Below, one piece after another: positions 1 to 11,296 of a DNA stretch of 64,000 nucleotides (position 1 is its first letter; each line of letters begins with the position of its first letter). The stretch comes from Neocallimastix lanati (nom. inval.). Lineage: Eukaryota > Neocallimastigomycota > Neocallimastigomycetes > Neocallimastigales > Neocallimastigaceae. Location: NCBI GenBank assembly GCA_016946835.1, contig JACVTC010000207.1, positions 127,001 to 191,000 on the forward strand. The letters run 5' to 3'. The notes under the pieces were generated by a model. That model was not told the origin of the DNA, searched no databases, and worked only from the letters and a program-made list of their open reading frames with translations. Position numbers and translations under genes: made by a program.

Positions 1-930
1 TTTATAGATACTAACTATGATGATATCATTGGATAGTCATCATTTTACCATGTAATCTGTTGAATATTAATTTTATACAGGTTCCAACTAAATTAGTTAA
101 ATAACAAAAAAAAAAAAAAAAAAAAAAAAATAGATAATAATTATATAGATTAGCTAAATAAATTATATTAATTATCATTAAAAGAAATTAGTAATAAATT
201 ATTAATGTATAATCCACCAATGAAATTCAATACATAAAATAATAAAATAATGTAAAAATGTAAAGAAGAAGAAAGTAAATAAAAGGGTGTTAATTATTAA
301 TTTAGAGAGAATAATTAGAAATAATTAGTTATAATTAGAGAAATTTAGCAATATATTAGGAAATGCTATAAAATAAATCCAAATATCTTATGAAAAGAAT
401 AGTTTTAAATATAAAAATAATCATATAGTAAATAATAGTGTAAATTAAAATAGTTATAATTCTTAGAGTTTTTATAATAAAAATTATTTATTTGTGTTTA
501 ATTTATTTCAATAAATTAAACTGTTTGGTATAATACTAACTATTATTTTTATTATTTTCTCAAAAATAAATCATTACTTTTTTGTATTTTTTTTAAATAA
601 TAATAAATTTAATGAAAATATGATATTTATAACTTACTAGAATACTAATTTATTTATTAATTGATAAGTTAAATTATTATTAGAATAGATAGTTAAAATT
701 TTAACAATAAATAAATCATTAATCTGTATAACTATATTTTAGAATAGATACTTTAGAATTGGTTAATATTAAAAGTATATTAATATTGAAATAATAATTA
801 GAATAGAATAATATAAATAAATTCATATTTATATGTTTAATCTAATACTTGTGTAAAAACTATAAAAGGAAGAAATCTTGATTATTTATTGGTTTCTATA
901 AATTTTCTATATAAATATTTATATTTTTTA
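1..930. other. AT-rich spacer, no gene seen
   Basis: No open frame of coding character is visible. The stretch is A+T-rich with a poly-A run near 106-130 and scattered TTAATTAT-type sequence. I see no repeat shared with the rest of the window. Confidence 0.6.
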
Positions 931-1190
931 TTTAGTATTTAAATTTAAACTAAATTTTTTATATTTTATTATTTATTTTTTATTTAGTATTTAAATTTAA
1001 ACTAAATTTTTTATATTTTATTATTTATTTTTTATTTAGTATTTAAATTTAAACTAAATTTTTTATATTTTATTATTTATTTTTTATTTAGTATTTAAAT
1101 TTAAACTAAATTTTTTATATTTTATTATTTATTTTTTATTTAGTATTTAAATTTAAACTAAATTTTTTATATTTTATTATTTATTTTTTA
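931..1190. repeat. Tandem repeat, 52-bp unit, five copies
   Basis: Five near-identical units begin at about 931, 983, 1035, 1087 and 1139, a period of 52 bp. Each unit carries a near-palindrome whose arms are TTTAGT and ACTAAA around ATTTAAATTTAA. A T-rich low-complexity tract with TTTTTTATTT units and a long poly-T run follows to about 1500, just downstream of the ankyrin gene that is transcribed towards it. Confidence 0.9.
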
Positions 1191-1369
1191 TTTTTTTATT
1201 TTTTATTTTTTTATTTTTTATTTTTTAATTTTTATTTTTTATTTTTTATTTTTTATTTTTTATTTTTAATTTTTTTTTTAACTTTCTTTTATTTTTTTTT
1301 TAATATATTTTATAAATTCTAAATTTTTATTTATTTTTTTAAATATATAATTAAAAAATGAAATAATTT

Positions 1370-1412
<43 letters not shown>

Positions 1413-1499
1413 ATCCAAATTTTGATATTCTAATTGAATTATTTTCTTAAATATAATTTGTTCAAAATATACATATATTTTTTTTTTAAAAAAAAACAA

Positions 1500-3185
1500 T
1501 TATTTTTCTTTTCCTTTTTTATTTTCATTATTTCCAAAACCTCTAGCTTGCTTTAATTTTTCTTCCAAATTTGAAGAAAGTAGTTCCCAACAAATGGTAT
1601 CCACTGATTTTCCTGATAATATAGATAATTCTCTTATATCTTCCCACAAAGAAACAGGAAGGTTAAGATTGGCTTTGACAGGATGTGTATTATCATAAGG
1701 TAGGTTATTGAGGCATCTCTCATTTTTATCTTGATCATCGTTTGATGATAGTTGAGAATTTTTGCTTTGATTTGTATTTTCACTGATTTCATTATCTTTT
1801 GAAGTGCTCGGCTTTTCCATTTCACTTTTATCTTTATTATTTGAGTTGCTTTGTAATGATTTTTCTTCTTTATTCTTTGAAATTTGTAAAGTTGAAGAAC
1901 TTTCCTTACTTTCTTTCAATGACTGGTCATCATCATTTTGTTTTGTTCTTAGTTCTAAACTTGATATACTTTTTTCACTTTCCTTATTTTCAATATTTTC
2001 TGTGACAACAACTTTTATTTCTTCCTTATTTTTTTCTGATTCCTTTTTTCTTCCTCTTTTTAGTAATTTATATATTATTTCTGATATCAAATAAAGTTTT
2101 TTATTTTCTTCAAGTATTATTTCGGCCCCTTGATCATATAAGTATTCAGCAATTTTTTCTGCTTCATTTATGATATATTGTTCACTTTTATCTAAATTTT
2201 CTTTTATAAAATTTTTTAGATTTAAACATTTATCTATACTATTACCTTTAATAAATCCTGAGGGAAAATAATAATATTTGTAATTTACATTAAATCCAAA
2301 TCCGGAGGATCTATCATTATTCATAATTATACAAATATAACCAAATAAAAAACTATATAGTGATTTACTATTTACACACATATTACCATATATTTTAAAA
2401 TTTGTATATTCATTTAATGTATTAGAATTTGTTTTTGAAAATCTTTTTCCGGTAATTTGAGTTTTTTCTATTGGAGTATAATCGTTAATGTTTGCTCCAT
2501 GTTCTACTAAAAATTGAATTGCACTTAATCGATCTCCTTCACATAAAAAATGCATTAACGTTTTATTATTTCTTTTAGAATCTTTTAATTTAAATAATGC
2601 TATCCATTCATTTTCTATTGATCGTTCAAAATATTGATAGAGACATTCACCTTTATAATTATTTATTTTTGAAGGAAATTTCCCATCTCTTTTATCAAAT
2701 AATTGTTGACAATAATATTCACGAATTAAACGATTATCCGTTAGTTCATCAGCGGTTTTTCCATCTTTATTTTTAATTGAAAATTCCGTATACTTACTTA
2801 TTTGAAAAATTAAATCTAAGCTTTTTGATAGTATTGGTCTTGAACTAAAATTTGAAAATACGGAAGTATGATCAGTAAAATTTTCGCTACTATTATATCC
2901 ATTAATACTATTATCATTAAAAATCTTATATGAAAAACAATCATCTAATTCATTATTTGAATCAATCAAATTATTAATATTTTTGCATAATAAATGAAGT
3001 GGTGTATTACCATCATCATCTTGTGTATTAAATATATCATAAGAATTCATTTGATTTATAATAAATTCCATTACAATTCCTAATTGATTTGCACAAATTA
3101 ATTGAAGGATAGTGAATATGTATTTATTTTTTATATTTATTATAGGAAGACTTAAAATATTTCCAAAATTATTTTTATTACTCAT
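1500..3185 (-). CDS. Ankyrin-repeat protein with RHH-like C-terminus
   Basis: A single-exon 561-residue protein. Ankyrin-type segments are visible near residues 55-70 (DDDGNTPLHLLC), 138-150 (NKDGKTADEL) and 203-236 (NKTLMHFLCEGD followed by FLVEHGANIND). Residues about 390-500 are a charged, low-complexity Ser/Glu/Lys/Asn linker. The last ~50 residues (about 506-546) differ: a short beta-like NLNLPVSLW, a helix, a turn at LSGKS and a second helix, the order seen in ribbon-helix-helix DNA-binding folds. Ankyrin repeats usually mediate protein binding. The RHH reading is an inference from pattern only. No signal peptide or membrane segment is visible. The start is the first Met of the frame, and the upstream 100 bases are typical AT spacer. 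The partner is unknown. A decayed partial copy lies just upstream at 3820-4110. Confidence 0.75.
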   Translation of the reverse strand: MSNKNNFGNILSLPIINIKNKYIFTILQLICANQLGIVMEFIINQMNSYDIFNTQDDDGNTPLHLLCKNINNLIDSNNELDDCFSYKIFNDNSINGYNSSENFTDHTSVFSNFSSRPILSKSLDLIFQISKYTEFSIKNKDGKTADELTDNRLIREYYCQQLFDKRDGKFPSKINNYKGECLYQYFERSIENEWIALFKLKDSKRNNKTLMHFLCEGDRLSAIQFLVEHGANINDYTPIEKTQITGKRFSKTNSNTLNEYTNFKIYGNMCVNSKSLYSFLFGYICIIMNNDRSSGFGFNVNYKYYYFPSGFIKGNSIDKCLNLKNFIKENLDKSEQYIINEAEKIAEYLYDQGAEIILEENKKLYLISEIIYKLLKRGRKKESEKNKEEIKVVVTENIENKESEKSISSLELRTKQNDDDQSLKESKESSSTLQISKNKEEKSLQSNSNNKDKSEMEKPSTSKDNEISENTNQSKNSQLSSNDDQDKNERCLNNLPYDNTHPVKANLNLPVSLWEDIRELSILSGKSVDTICWELLSSNLEEKLKQARGFGNNENKKGKEK

Positions 3186-3819
3186 ATTTTATTTAATTTC
3201 TTTTTATATATATATATATTTTTTTTTTGATAAAAATAAAAAAATATTTAAATATAGTGAAAATTTTTTTTATTTTCAATATCTCATTAATTTAATGGAT
3301 TTTTACTTAATTATGATTTTTTAAATGAAATAAATTTTTCTTTTTAAAAATGAAATTTTTAAATTTAAAATAACTTTATATTTAACTTTAATTATATAAA
3401 ATAAATTAATATATGTATTTTTTTCCTTTTTTTTTTTTTTTTTTTTTTTTTTTTGGTTCATGTAAATAAAAATTAGTATATTAAAAAATAATATATAACT
3501 TATTTTTAAAATTTATGAACATATAAAAAAAAAAAAATTAATTATTAACATCATCTTTAAGATTTAAAATTTAATATTTAATTATAATAAATTAATATAA
3601 ATTTTATAAAAATTTATAATAACAAATATTTTTTTATTATTATTTATTATTTTTTATTTATTAAATATTTTTCTGATCGATATTTGTAAAATTGAAACTT
3701 CATTATTACTTTCTTATTTTTATTAGTATTTGAGTTAGTATCATTTTTTTAATTTCATATAATTTTTTCTTATCTCATTAATTTATATATGTATATTATA
3801 TCTAATATTATGTGAATAT
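3186..3819. other. AT-rich spacer between ankyrin gene and its relic
   Basis: Contains a poly-T run at about 3427-3454 and AT-rich sequence. Faint similarity to the linker of the ankyrin gene may begin near 3670, but it is too decayed to call. Confidence 0.45.
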
Positions 3820-4110
3820 CTGCATCAAGTTCTGTTAAAAAATTATTTTGCACATAAACGATGATCTCCTTCTCATAAAAAATGCATTATCGTTTTATTA
3901 TTTTCTTTGGAATCATTTTATTTAAATAATTCAATCTAATCTTTTTAAAGCGGAAAATTTATTATTACTAATATTTTAAGGAAAATTTTTATTTCTTATA
4001 TTATGTAATTGTTTACAATAATAATTGTGAACATAACAATTTGGAGAAAGTTCATCGATAGCTTTTCCTTCTTTATTAATAATAGAAAATTTTACGAAAT
4101 TATTTGGATT
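3820..4110 (-). pseudogene. Decayed partial copy of the ankyrin gene
   Basis: The strand matches the ankyrin gene at about 2490-2790 in order. For example, GATCTCCTTC followed by CATAAAAAATGCATTA and CGTTTTATTATT at 3860-3905 corresponds to 2539-2572. TTGTTTACAATAATAATTGT followed by GTTCATCGATAGCTTTTCC corresponds to 2702-2763. The frame is not maintained over any useful length. This is a local duplicate of the neighbouring gene that has lost coding capacity, kept in the same orientation about 1.3 kb upstream. Confidence 0.8.
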
Positions 4111-5199
4111 AATTGAACTTTATATTATAGTATATTATATCAAACAATATGTTTCTTGTGTTAAGATTTCTTCGAGCATGAAACAAAGGATTTAATAAGA
4201 CTTCGAGAAAAATTATTACTCAATAGGTAATTTTAATAAAATAAGAATAATAATCAATTATTACCACTATATTTGAGAAGTATCAATGAAATTTGGAAAG
4301 AGAAAATACAAAAAAAAAAAAAAAAAAAAAAATCTGAAAAAATAATTTTATAAATAATATTTTTCAAAAAAAAAAAAAAAAAAAACTATGAAGAAATTCT
4401 TTTAATACAAAAATACTTTTTTTTCAAATTAAATTTAATTATACTAAAAAAAAAAAAAAAATTAACATTGTTATGTAAAGAACATTTAGATATTAAAAAG
4501 TCAAATTTGTTCTACAAAAAGTAATGATTATTAATAATTTTTAATATTAATTTTTAAAATTTAATTAAAAATAATTTAATAAAATAACAAAAAAAAGTTT
4601 AATAAATAATCTTAATTTTTATTAAATTAAAATATTTCCGAGATAAAAATTTATTAAAGAAATTGAAAATTAATATTTAAATTATTTATGATAATGAAAT
4701 ATCTAGATTTTTTTTCTATATTATATATATAATTTTTTAAAATGATCATATTATTTCCATTAAAAATATAAAATTATAAATATAATATTTAAAAATAAAA
4801 AATAAAAATAAAAATAAATACAATTTACAAATCGTATTTATTTTTATTTTTATTTTATAACTATATATATTTTACTATAATCTATTATTTTTTTCTTTTT
4901 TAATTTCAATTTATTCCTTTTTTTTTTATTTTTATTTTTTTTTTTATTTTTATTTATTTATTTAAAGATAATTTAATATTTGGTAATGAAAAAATTTATC
5001 AAATAAAAATTTTTTAAAAAAATAAAAAAAAAAAAAATAATTATTATTTTTTTATGCTATTAAAATTTTTTAAAATTCAAAAAAGCTTTTATTAAACAAT
5101 AAATAAATAAATAAATAAAAACAACAAATTAAACCATTACATAAATATTTTAATAAAAATTTAATTTTTTTCTGTACTGTATCAAAAAAAAGAACTTTA
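4111..5199. other. AT-rich spacer, no gene seen
   Basis: Long poly-A and poly-T runs (about 4313-4332, 4369-4383, 4446-4461) and AT-rich sequence only. The last ~150 bases are the presumed upstream region of the two-exon gene that starts at 5200. No clear TATA element can be singled out in such a composition. Confidence 0.5.
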
Positions 5200-5840
5200 A
5201 TGCAAAATCAAAATTTTAATAATATTTTCAAACCAAACTCTATTTTTAATAAAAGTGAAAAATGCCAAAGAAACATAATTAATATAGAAAGTAATTTTTT
5301 TACTGATAAACTAAAAAGTTTGATAGATAACCAGGATAAAGAAAAAGATTATAAAGTTTTTTGTTATATTAATGATTTCATTAATGGTAATAGAAAATAA
5401 AAAAAAAAAAAATATAAAATATAATTTTATATATTAATATAATTTTTATGAAAATATAATATAACTACTATTATTGCTATTAATTAATTTTCTTTTTATT
5501 ACACAATTTAGCTCATGCAAAAAATCAAAAGAATGAAATATTTATTGACCCAAAAATTTTAACACCTCCTATTGATACATTATATTGTTGTAGTTCAAAC
5601 CTACCTGTATCCCTATATTATGAATATGATGATGACGAAACATTAGAAAAAAAATTATTGTATACTAGTAATGCTCAATTGGAAATGGTCGAGGTAATCA
5701 AGGAATTATCAAAGAAAAAGGCAAAATCAAAGAAAAAGAGAAAATCAAGATATGATAAATTTAATGTTTTTGATAAATTAGAACTTTCAGAAAAAGATAT
5801 TGAAGGCCTTATTGAATTTTTAGATATATTATTACTTTAA
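5200..5840 (+). CDS. Two-exon gene, small lysine-rich protein
   Basis: Two open frames join in phase across one GT-AG intron. Exon 1 is 5200-5386, the intron 5387-5511 (125 nt; donor GTAATAG, acceptor TTTAG), and exon 2 is 5512-5840. Exon 1 leaves one base, which with CT from exon 2 makes an Ala codon, and the frame then runs on to the stop, giving about 171 residues. The product starts MQNQNFNNIF, has a polar first half, a mid segment PPIDTLYCCSSNLPVSLYYE followed by an acidic DDDE, a basic cluster near residues 120-135 (KKKAKSKKKRKSR, possibly a nuclear localisation signal), and a short helical leucine-rich end. I do not recognise the family. Without splicing the first frame stops after 66 residues, in intron-like AT sequence, which supports the spliced model. 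Confidence 0.65.
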
Positions 5841-6898
5841 AAGAAAAATTTTTTTTTAAAAAAAAAAACTAAATAAATCAATTTATATAAATTTTCATTA
5901 TAAATATATTTTTTAATTTTTATTTATCAAAATTTTTATAGTAATTCAATAATTTATAATTATTTCATTTTGTTTTACTTTAAAAATTCGTTTAATCAGT
6001 ATTTATATATATATTTATTATTTATTTATTAATTATTACTTTTTTCTTAGTTTTTATGATAAACTATACCAAATGCACTATTAAAATAATTAATAAACAA
6101 TTAAATCAGATATAATATATTTTATATTTATAAAATATATATTGAGATTAAAATATTATCATGTGTAATAATCACATTAATACATAAAAATTATTAAAAT
6201 TTTATAGAACTATGGATATTGTATTGTATAAAAAATTTTAAAATCATTTTATTTAATAGTAGTGAAAGTTATAATATTAATGATTATAAAGTTATTAATT
6301 ATATATTTAAATTTAAATTTTAATACATGTGATCTAAACACGTGGAAATTTTCCATAAGATATATAAAATAAATAAATTTAAATTTAAGATTAAGATATT
6401 AAAGTTTGATTTACTATTTTTAAAATTTAAAAATAAGACTTTTTTTTTTTTTTTTTTTGTAAAATAGTATAATTTTAGTTTTTTAAATTTTTTAGTTAAT
6501 GTTCATAATAATAAAAAATAATTATTATAATTATTTTTATTTTAAATTATAAATTACTTATTTTATATTTACACCTATTTTAATTAATATAAATTCTATA
6601 ATTAATTTTCAATAATTACATTCTTTTTTAAATAATTATATTATTTTATTTCCACATATTAGTTTGAGTTTTTTTATTTATTAATGATATAAAACAACTA
6701 GGTGTTAGTCACATGTTTAGAATATTTAAAAATAATTATTAAATATGAAATTTATATCTTATTTGAATTATATATTAAAATATATTTTATAATATTAATA
6801 TATTTACTATAATATTTTTATAATTTATAGTTATTTTATAATATATATTTTATATTATAATATAATTAAATATATAGAAATTATATATTATTATATTT
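5841..6898. other. AT-rich spacer with a faint repeat
   Basis: No gene is seen. At about 6685-6770 a segment with GATATAAAACAA and AATAATTATTAAATAT resembles the dispersed sequence at 38070-38150 and 38970-39040, so a decayed repeat copy is likely. Copia-1 was inserted at the right end of this stretch. Confidence 0.45.
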
Positions 6899-6903
6899 AT
6901 AAT

Positions 6904-7174
6904 TGTTAAATATAACACTTAAATTCAGAAATGATATTTATATTTTATTATGTGTTTATTTATTTATTTATTTATTTATTGCTTTTACATTTAGAAAGAC
7001 CTTATTCATTTAAGAATATGTTATTACGTGTTATTTATATTTATTTTCTAGTCTAACATTATTGGTAACATTTAACGTTACACTGCATTATATTATCGAA
7101 TAAAAAAATATTTTACACTTAATAATGAAGTATAATGTACAATGTAATTAAACACATAACTGTGATATTTAACA
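6904..7174 (-). repeat. Copia-1 3' LTR
   Basis: The LTR is 271 bp, starts TGTTAAATAT and ends ATTTAACA on the plus strand, and is nearly identical to 12432-12706. Directly beside it at 7175-7182 is the C-rich complement of the element's purine-rich tract, which marks this as the 3' LTR of a minus-strand element. Confidence 0.93.
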
Positions 7175-7195
7175 TTCCCCCTACATTGGCATTTT

Positions 7196-10100
7196 CTACA
7201 TTTCCATAATGAAGTCTGAGAAATATTTAAGCTTGGGTCCAGAAATACTTTTGGTTAATGGATCTGCCATCATTGAGTTAGAACCAATGAGTGTTAATTT
7301 AATTTCATTTTTCATAATTTCATCTTGAACATATTTGTATTTTATATCCATATATTTGCATCGTCCCTTTTGGTTTTCATTTTCAGCTATATCCTTGCAT
7401 GGTTTATTATCTATTCTAATATTAATTCTAATGTTTTTGTTAAATATTTCATTAACTAATCTTCTTATCCATATAGCTTGTTTGGTACATTCTATTAAGC
7501 TTGAGTATTCGGCTTCTGTAGTTGATAAGGCTATATTTTTCTGTGTAATTGATTTCCATGATATTGGGCTATTTCCTAATACAAAAATATATCTTGAAGT
7601 GGATCTTCTTTTAACCTCATCACCAGCGAAATCTGCATCACAATAAGCTCTTAAAATTTTCTTTCCGTTATAATGAATTGAATAGTCCTTGGTACTTTTA
7701 AGGTATTTTAGTATTTGTATACCTGTATTCAAATCAGCTCTTGTTGGATTCTCAGAAAATCTTGCAGCTTTATTTACTGCAAATGCTATGTCAGGTCTTG
7801 TTTTTGTTGATACATATAATAGAGATCCAATCAATCTTTTATAATCAGTTTTGTTAATTTCCTCAGAGTTTTCTCTATCTTCTAATTTTGCATTAATACA
7901 TGGTATTCTAGTTATTTTAGTATTGTTTATGTTGTAGTTAGTTAACATTTTTTCAATATAATCTTTTTGATTAATTTTGTAGCCTTTATTTGTTTTAACT
8001 ATATTGATTCCAATAATTTTGTTTGCTGATTTATCTATGGAGACTTTGTATTTACGTTTTATCTTTGAAACAACTTTGGTAATTTCTTTATTCTCTCCTG
8101 CAATTAGTATATCATCAACATAGAGTGTTAGTAATAAGCATAATTTATTATTTTTATATTTACCAAATAAACAACTATCTGTATTATATTGAATTAACCC
8201 AATTTTCTTATGAAAACCGGAGATTTCGTAAAACCATTGTCTTCCAGCTTGTTTGAGTCCATAGAGAGCCTTTCGTAATAATCCTGATTTTCCGCAATTG
8301 AAATTTTTATCACCGATTGGAATTTGTACATAAATTTTCTCATCTAATTTAGCGTTCAAATATGCAGCTTTAATATCGATTTGTCTTAAATCCCATTTAT
8401 ATATAGATGCAATAGCAATAGTTAATCTAAAACTATCCATTTCTATTGTAGGAGAATAGGTGCAGTTATAATCAACTCCTTTAATTTGTCGAAAACCTTT
8501 GACGACCAATCTAGCTTTATATATACCATTATCTTTTATGGTAAAAACCCATTTAACGTCGAGTGGCTTAATGCCTTTTGTGATATTTTTATTTTCAACA
8601 ATTTTCATTACATTATTTCCATATAAATTTTGTAATTCTTTGTTAATTGCGTCTTTCCATTTGTCCGCATTTTCTGAATTCATAGCTTCTTCATAATTCT
8701 TGGGAATTAATGTATTAATGTTATTGACTCTATTTCTCTTGCGTCTTTCGTTTTCATCTAAGTCTGTTTTCCTTTCAAAAAATGGTTTATTTGATGTAGA
8801 TACTCTATCTTTTATTTTTCTTTCTTCATTCAATTGATAATTTTTTCTTTTTCTTTTTTGATAGTTTTTTGTTTTCTCGTCATCAATATTATCATTTTTG
8901 TTTACTAGTTTATCGAAAATTTTATTATTTCTTTTAATATTAAATTTAAAGTTCTTTTCTTTGTTCTTTCTTAGTTTTCTTTTATCTAAAGGTTCCAGAT
9001 CACTAAAACTGTCCTCAGATTCATTCTCTGAATTATAGTCATTCATTTTATTATTATCATATATTTTATTATTTTCCAAATTTGATTTTTCATTCATCTT
9101 CATATTAGCCAGATTTTTATGATTGCTTTCAATTCTATTCTCAATAAGTTTCTGGTTTAAAATTTCATAATTATTAAGGTTTGATTTAGATAAATTTTTA
9201 TAATTATTAAGGTTTGAAATTTTTAATTTATTCTTAAATTTGAAATTTTTGAAATTTTTATTCAAATTTTTATTAATAAAACTTTTTTTCACATTTTTGT
9301 TCAAAAAATCATTTTTTGTGATTTTTATACCCTTTATGTTATTATCTTTATTTCTATTAATAATAGTGTTATTTTCATTACTTTTACTATTATCATGTAG
9401 GATTTTGGCATGGTTTTCGTTTGATGAAACTTTTATATTATCTTCAATATTTGAATTTTTGAGTATTTCTTCTTGTTTTTCAGCTAATTTTTGATTTTCG
9501 TTAATTTTATCTTCATTGATTTTATCATCATTAATTTTGTCTTCATTAATTTTATTTTCATTGATTATGTCTTCATTAATTTTATTTTCATTAATTATGT
9601 CTTCATTAATTATGTCTTCATTAATTATTTCGTTTTCTGAATTATTGTCTAACATGTTTTCATTATTGTATTCATCCATTAAATCAATATTATCTTCAAT
9701 ATTAATTTTATTCGGTTTGTTTTCATTCCTTTCAAATTCATTATGATAAATAGATTGACTAAATTGATGTTGTGAATCATGTTGAAAGTCCTGTTCCCCC
9801 TCAATTTGTTTATCTAAAGGATTTGAGGAATGAAAAAATGATGTGCCAAGTGAACCTAGAGTACTTTCATTGAAGTATGCGTCACGAACTATAATTATTG
9901 TTTTTGAAGTAGTGTCGAGGACACGATAACCTGGGGAATCTGATGAGTATCCTAAGAAAATACCTGGTTTTGTATTATTTTCAAATTTTCCTTGTTTGTA
10001 TCTATTAAGGAAAAATACTTTACATCCAAACACTTTAAGTTTAGATATATCAATTTTCTTATTAAAAAATACCTCGTTCGGGATTTTAAAATTAATTCCT

Positions 10101-11134
10101 TGATGCGGATTTAAATTATACAATATACATGCACATTTAATAGCTTCATCCCATAAAATAGGTGATAATTTAGCTGCACTAAGTAGTGTTTTCGCGCAGT
10201 TATCTAATGTTTGATTAATTCTTTCAGCGCGACCATTTTGTTGGGGATTACCTGGTGTTGAATGATTGAATATAATTCCATTATTTTTAAGATAATTTAT
10301 AAAATTAGAATTGTTATATTCTAAACCGTTATCAGATCTTACTTCTTTTATATTGTAATTACAAGTATTCTTCATAAGTTTATGAAACTCAATAAATTTT
10401 TGTACTGCTTCAGATTTGTGTTTCAGTAAGTAGACCCAACATTTTCTACTGAAATCATCTATGAATGTTATATAATATTTGTATCCACTAAATGATGGTG
10501 AAGGCTTTAGTGGTCCGACGATATCAGAATGAACGACTTGTAATGGTGAGGAACTTTTGTTGATTGTTTTGTTGAATGGTTTTTTCTTGAGTTTACTTAT
10601 TTTGCAATCTTCACAATTTATATTATCATTCTTTTCTTCCTTAATGTTGTTGTTTTCTAGAAATTTTTGAAGATTTTGATTGTAATAGTGGCCTAATCTA
10701 GCATGCCATAATTTTAAATCGACATTGTTTATATTATAATCTTTATTTTTCATTGAGCTTGTATTTAAAGTAAAGAGGTTTTCATCATTTGTATAAACGG
10801 TAGTAATTAGTTTATTATTTTTAAATATTTGGAGTCTTTCTTTATTGTTATGCATATCCATTACTAATTTGAAGCCTTTTTTACATAGGTAATGAGTGGA
10901 AATTAAATTATTTTGTATGTTTGGAGCATAAAATACTTCTCCAATAGAAAAATTATTATTTTTATACATCCCTTTGTACATACCCTTTTTGTATATTCTA
11001 TCGGATTGTCCGTTTGGGTATGTAATTCCTCTATTAGCAACTTCTTCAATGTTTGATAGTAATTTTATATTCTTAGATAAATTAATCCCTGTTCCACTAT
11101 CAATGATCCATGATTCTATATTGTTATCTTCCAT
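7196..11134 (-). CDS. Copia-1 pol polyprotein (fossil element part)
   Basis: A 1312-residue open frame in Copia order. An aspartic protease motif IDSG lies near residue 11. An HHCC integrase zinc finger is at about H144, H149, C174 and C177. The integrase core carries VHSDIVGPL (D204), RSDNG (about 265) and NPQQNGRAERINQ (E about 302). A long Asn/Glu/Lys-rich linker with repeated INED/INEN units follows at about residues 470-800. Reverse transcriptase carries YVDDILIAG, and RNase H carries AYCDADFAGD and a TTEAEY motif near the end. The polyprotein would copy and integrate the element. The linker is unusually long and expanded by a short tandem repeat (about 9500-9620). Confidence 0.92.
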   Translation of the reverse strand: MEDNNIESWIIDSGTGINLSKNIKLLSNIEEVANRGITYPNGQSDRIYKKGMYKGMYKNNNFSIGEVFYAPNIQNNLISTHYLCKKGFKLVMDMHNNKERLQIFKNNKLITTVYTNDENLFTLNTSSMKNKDYNINNVDLKLWHARLGHYYNQNLQKFLENNNIKEEKNDNINCEDCKISKLKKKPFNKTINKSSSPLQVVHSDIVGPLKPSPSFSGYKYYITFIDDFSRKCWVYLLKHKSEAVQKFIEFHKLMKNTCNYNIKEVRSDNGLEYNNSNFINYLKNNGIIFNHSTPGNPQQNGRAERINQTLDNCAKTLLSAAKLSPILWDEAIKCACILYNLNPHQGINFKIPNEVFFNKKIDISKLKVFGCKVFFLNRYKQGKFENNTKPGIFLGYSSDSPGYRVLDTTSKTIIIVRDAYFNESTLGSLGTSFFHSSNPLDKQIEGEQDFQHDSQHQFSQSIYHNEFERNENKPNKINIEDNIDLMDEYNNENMLDNNSENEIINEDIINEDIINENKINEDIINENKINEDKINDDKINEDKINENQKLAEKQEEILKNSNIEDNIKVSSNENHAKILHDNSKSNENNTIINRNKDNNIKGIKITKNDFLNKNVKKSFINKNLNKNFKNFKFKNKLKISNLNNYKNLSKSNLNNYEILNQKLIENRIESNHKNLANMKMNEKSNLENNKIYDNNKMNDYNSENESEDSFSDLEPLDKRKLRKNKEKNFKFNIKRNNKIFDKLVNKNDNIDDEKTKNYQKRKRKNYQLNEERKIKDRVSTSNKPFFERKTDLDENERRKRNRVNNINTLIPKNYEEAMNSENADKWKDAINKELQNLYGNNVMKIVENKNITKGIKPLDVKWVFTIKDNGIYKARLVVKGFRQIKGVDYNCTYSPTIEMDSFRLTIAIASIYKWDLRQIDIKAAYLNAKLDEKIYVQIPIGDKNFNCGKSGLLRKALYGLKQAGRQWFYEISGFHKKIGLIQYNTDSCLFGKYKNNKLCLLLTLYVDDILIAGENKEITKVVSKIKRKYKVSIDKSANKIIGINIVKTNKGYKINQKDYIEKMLTNYNINNTKITRIPCINAKLEDRENSEEINKTDYKRLIGSLLYVSTKTRPDIAFAVNKAARFSENPTRADLNTGIQILKYLKSTKDYSIHYNGKKILRAYCDADFAGDEVKRRSTSRYIFVLGNSPISWKSITQKNIALSTTEAEYSSLIECTKQAIWIRRLVNEIFNKNIRINIRIDNKPCKDIAENENQKGRCKYMDIKYKYVQDEIMKNEIKLTLIGSNSMMADPLTKSISGPKLKYFSDFIMEM

Positions 11135-11296
11135 AATATTATTTTCTTCTTTTAAGATTTCGGTAGTTACTTTATTTACCCTTATGTTCCTGGAAGTTAT
11201 TGAACTGATATTAAAATTATCTTTTACACAATTAGTTTCTATATTGAATCAGAAGTCGAATGAAGGATCTGAATCTGAATTCGAATTGTTTTGTTC

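Noticed and set aside
1278-1499. Open frame of 73 codons downstream of the ankyrin gene
   Set aside because: Encoded almost wholly by poly-T and AT low-complexity sequence.
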